Below are positions 5,842-6,162 of a DNA stretch of 6,162 bases, in pieces. Position 1 is the first letter of the stretch, and every line of letters begins with the position of its first letter. The DNA lies in contig JBHIAG010000104.1 in assembly GCA_046758465.1 (NCBI GenBank), forward strand, positions 1 to 6,162, written 5' to 3'. Source of the stretch: JBHIAG01 sp046758465 (GTDB taxonomy: Bacteria; Acidobacteriota; Terriglobia; Acidiferrales; 2-02-FULL-67-57). Position numbers and translations under genes: made by a program. Below the pieces are notes generated by a model. The model saw only the letters and a program-made list of their open reading frames with translations. It made no database searches and was not told where the DNA came from.

Positions 5842-6035
5842 CAGTGCTACTTGGTAGCTGAAGCGCGAACCATCAGCCACGTGTGAGCAAATCCCCTTTT
5901 CAGGGGAACGGCTCGACAGGTTCCGCCAAATTCGAGAATTGTCGTCCTGCTAGGCTGGAGGAGAGGGAATCGCCGCCTGGGGGTGGCCCTACCCCCCGGA
6001 AATACCAACACCCACTACAACCAGACTGAGGCGCC
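5842..6035. other. Intergenic stretch with two hairpins, no gene seen
   Basis: No convincing coding frame lies here. The sequence holds two inverted repeats: TCCCCT/AGGGGA (5892-5897 with 5902-5907, 4-base loop), and GGGGGT/ACCCCC (5979-5984 with 5991-5996, 6-base loop), extended by two more pairs after one mismatch (5976-5999). Both lie downstream of the minus-strand gene at the right edge and could help end its transcript. Neither is followed by a T-tract on that strand, so a terminator call is weak. Confidence 0.4.
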
Positions 6036-6162
6036 TTACTTCTCTTCTGCGACCTTGACCATGATGTGGGCGTACGGAGTGCCCTTCCACATGACGTAGA
6101 CAGGGTCCTTCGGATCCGTGGACAGCCCCTCAAGCATGGCTGGATCCGGTACCAAGATCATC
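6036..6162 (-). CDS. C-terminal part of an unrecognised protein, cut by the window edge
   Basis: On the minus strand a frame of 41 codons runs from the window edge to a TAA stop at 6036-6038. It reads MILVPDPAMLEG at the left and ends HIMVKVAEEK. Codons favour G or C in third position, like the resident genes, which argues for real coding sequence. An ATG at 6159-6161 sits right at the edge, so a complete 41-residue protein is formally possible, but an upstream continuation is more likely. The visible part is polar with a lysine/glutamate-rich end and has no motif that I recognise. Confidence 0.5.
   Translation of the reverse strand, partial: MILVPDPAMLEGLSTDPKDPVYVMWKGTPYAHIMVKVAEEK

Noticed and set aside
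5698..5880. A 60-residue minus-strand open frame over the third hydrolase tail
   Set aside because: The plus strand here matches the hydrolase C-terminus codon by codon, so the minus frame is a shadow.
5900..6133. A 77-residue minus-strand open frame near the right edge
   Set aside because: It is rich in serine, arginine, glycine and proline, has no motif, and overlaps in another frame the better-supported partial gene ending at 6036.

Overview
The window is high-GC bacterial DNA; one 60-base line counted inside the nucleoside hydrolase (4081-4140) is 70% G+C. The gene content is a Bacillus FadN-type beta-oxidation enzyme, an RssA-like patatin, a nucleoside hydrolase and a zinc-ribbon membrane protein. 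The nucleoside hydrolase also has a leaderless-style start. Together these fit a soil-type GC-rich bacterium, with Acidobacteriota as my best guess. That assignment is inference; no rRNA or marker gene is present.

Left part (1-3486): a complete bifunctional 3-hydroxyacyl-CoA dehydrogenase/enoyl-CoA hydratase (minus strand, 9-2408) is divergently arranged with a patatin-like hydrolase (plus strand, 2602-3486). The 193-bp gap between them holds a good sigma70-type promoter for the minus gene, a perfect 8-bp hairpin that would lie in its leader, and a weaker promoter plus a clear ribosome binding site for the patatin. The patatin could release fatty acids that the dehydrogenase/hydratase then oxidises, but nothing in the sequence proves a link beyond the shared intergenic region.

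Middle (3525-4466): a complete nucleoside hydrolase follows the patatin by 38 bp. It has no recognisable ribosome binding site. A TAGAAT box ends 6 bases before its GTG start, suggesting a leaderless transcript.

Right part (4467-6035) is the most unusual stretch. It holds a palindromic two-hairpin element and two extra, diverged copies of the 3' end of the nucleoside hydrolase gene (4561-4677 and 5739-5841), each in frame to its own stop codon but with no 5' part. It also holds the 3' end of a WD40-like (PD40/TolB-type) beta-propeller gene (about 5612-5716) and one intact gene of clearly lower GC, a zinc-ribbon multi-pass membrane protein (minus strand, 4744-5490) with its own promoter. All the relics are gene tails on the plus strand. 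This suggests repeated insertion or recombination at the 3' end of the nucleoside hydrolase gene, or remnants of a decayed tandem gene array.

Right edge: the last 41 codons of an unrecognised minus-strand gene (6036-6162) run to the window end, after about 190 bp with only two hairpins. No RNA genes, CRISPR arrays, transposases or integrases were found.
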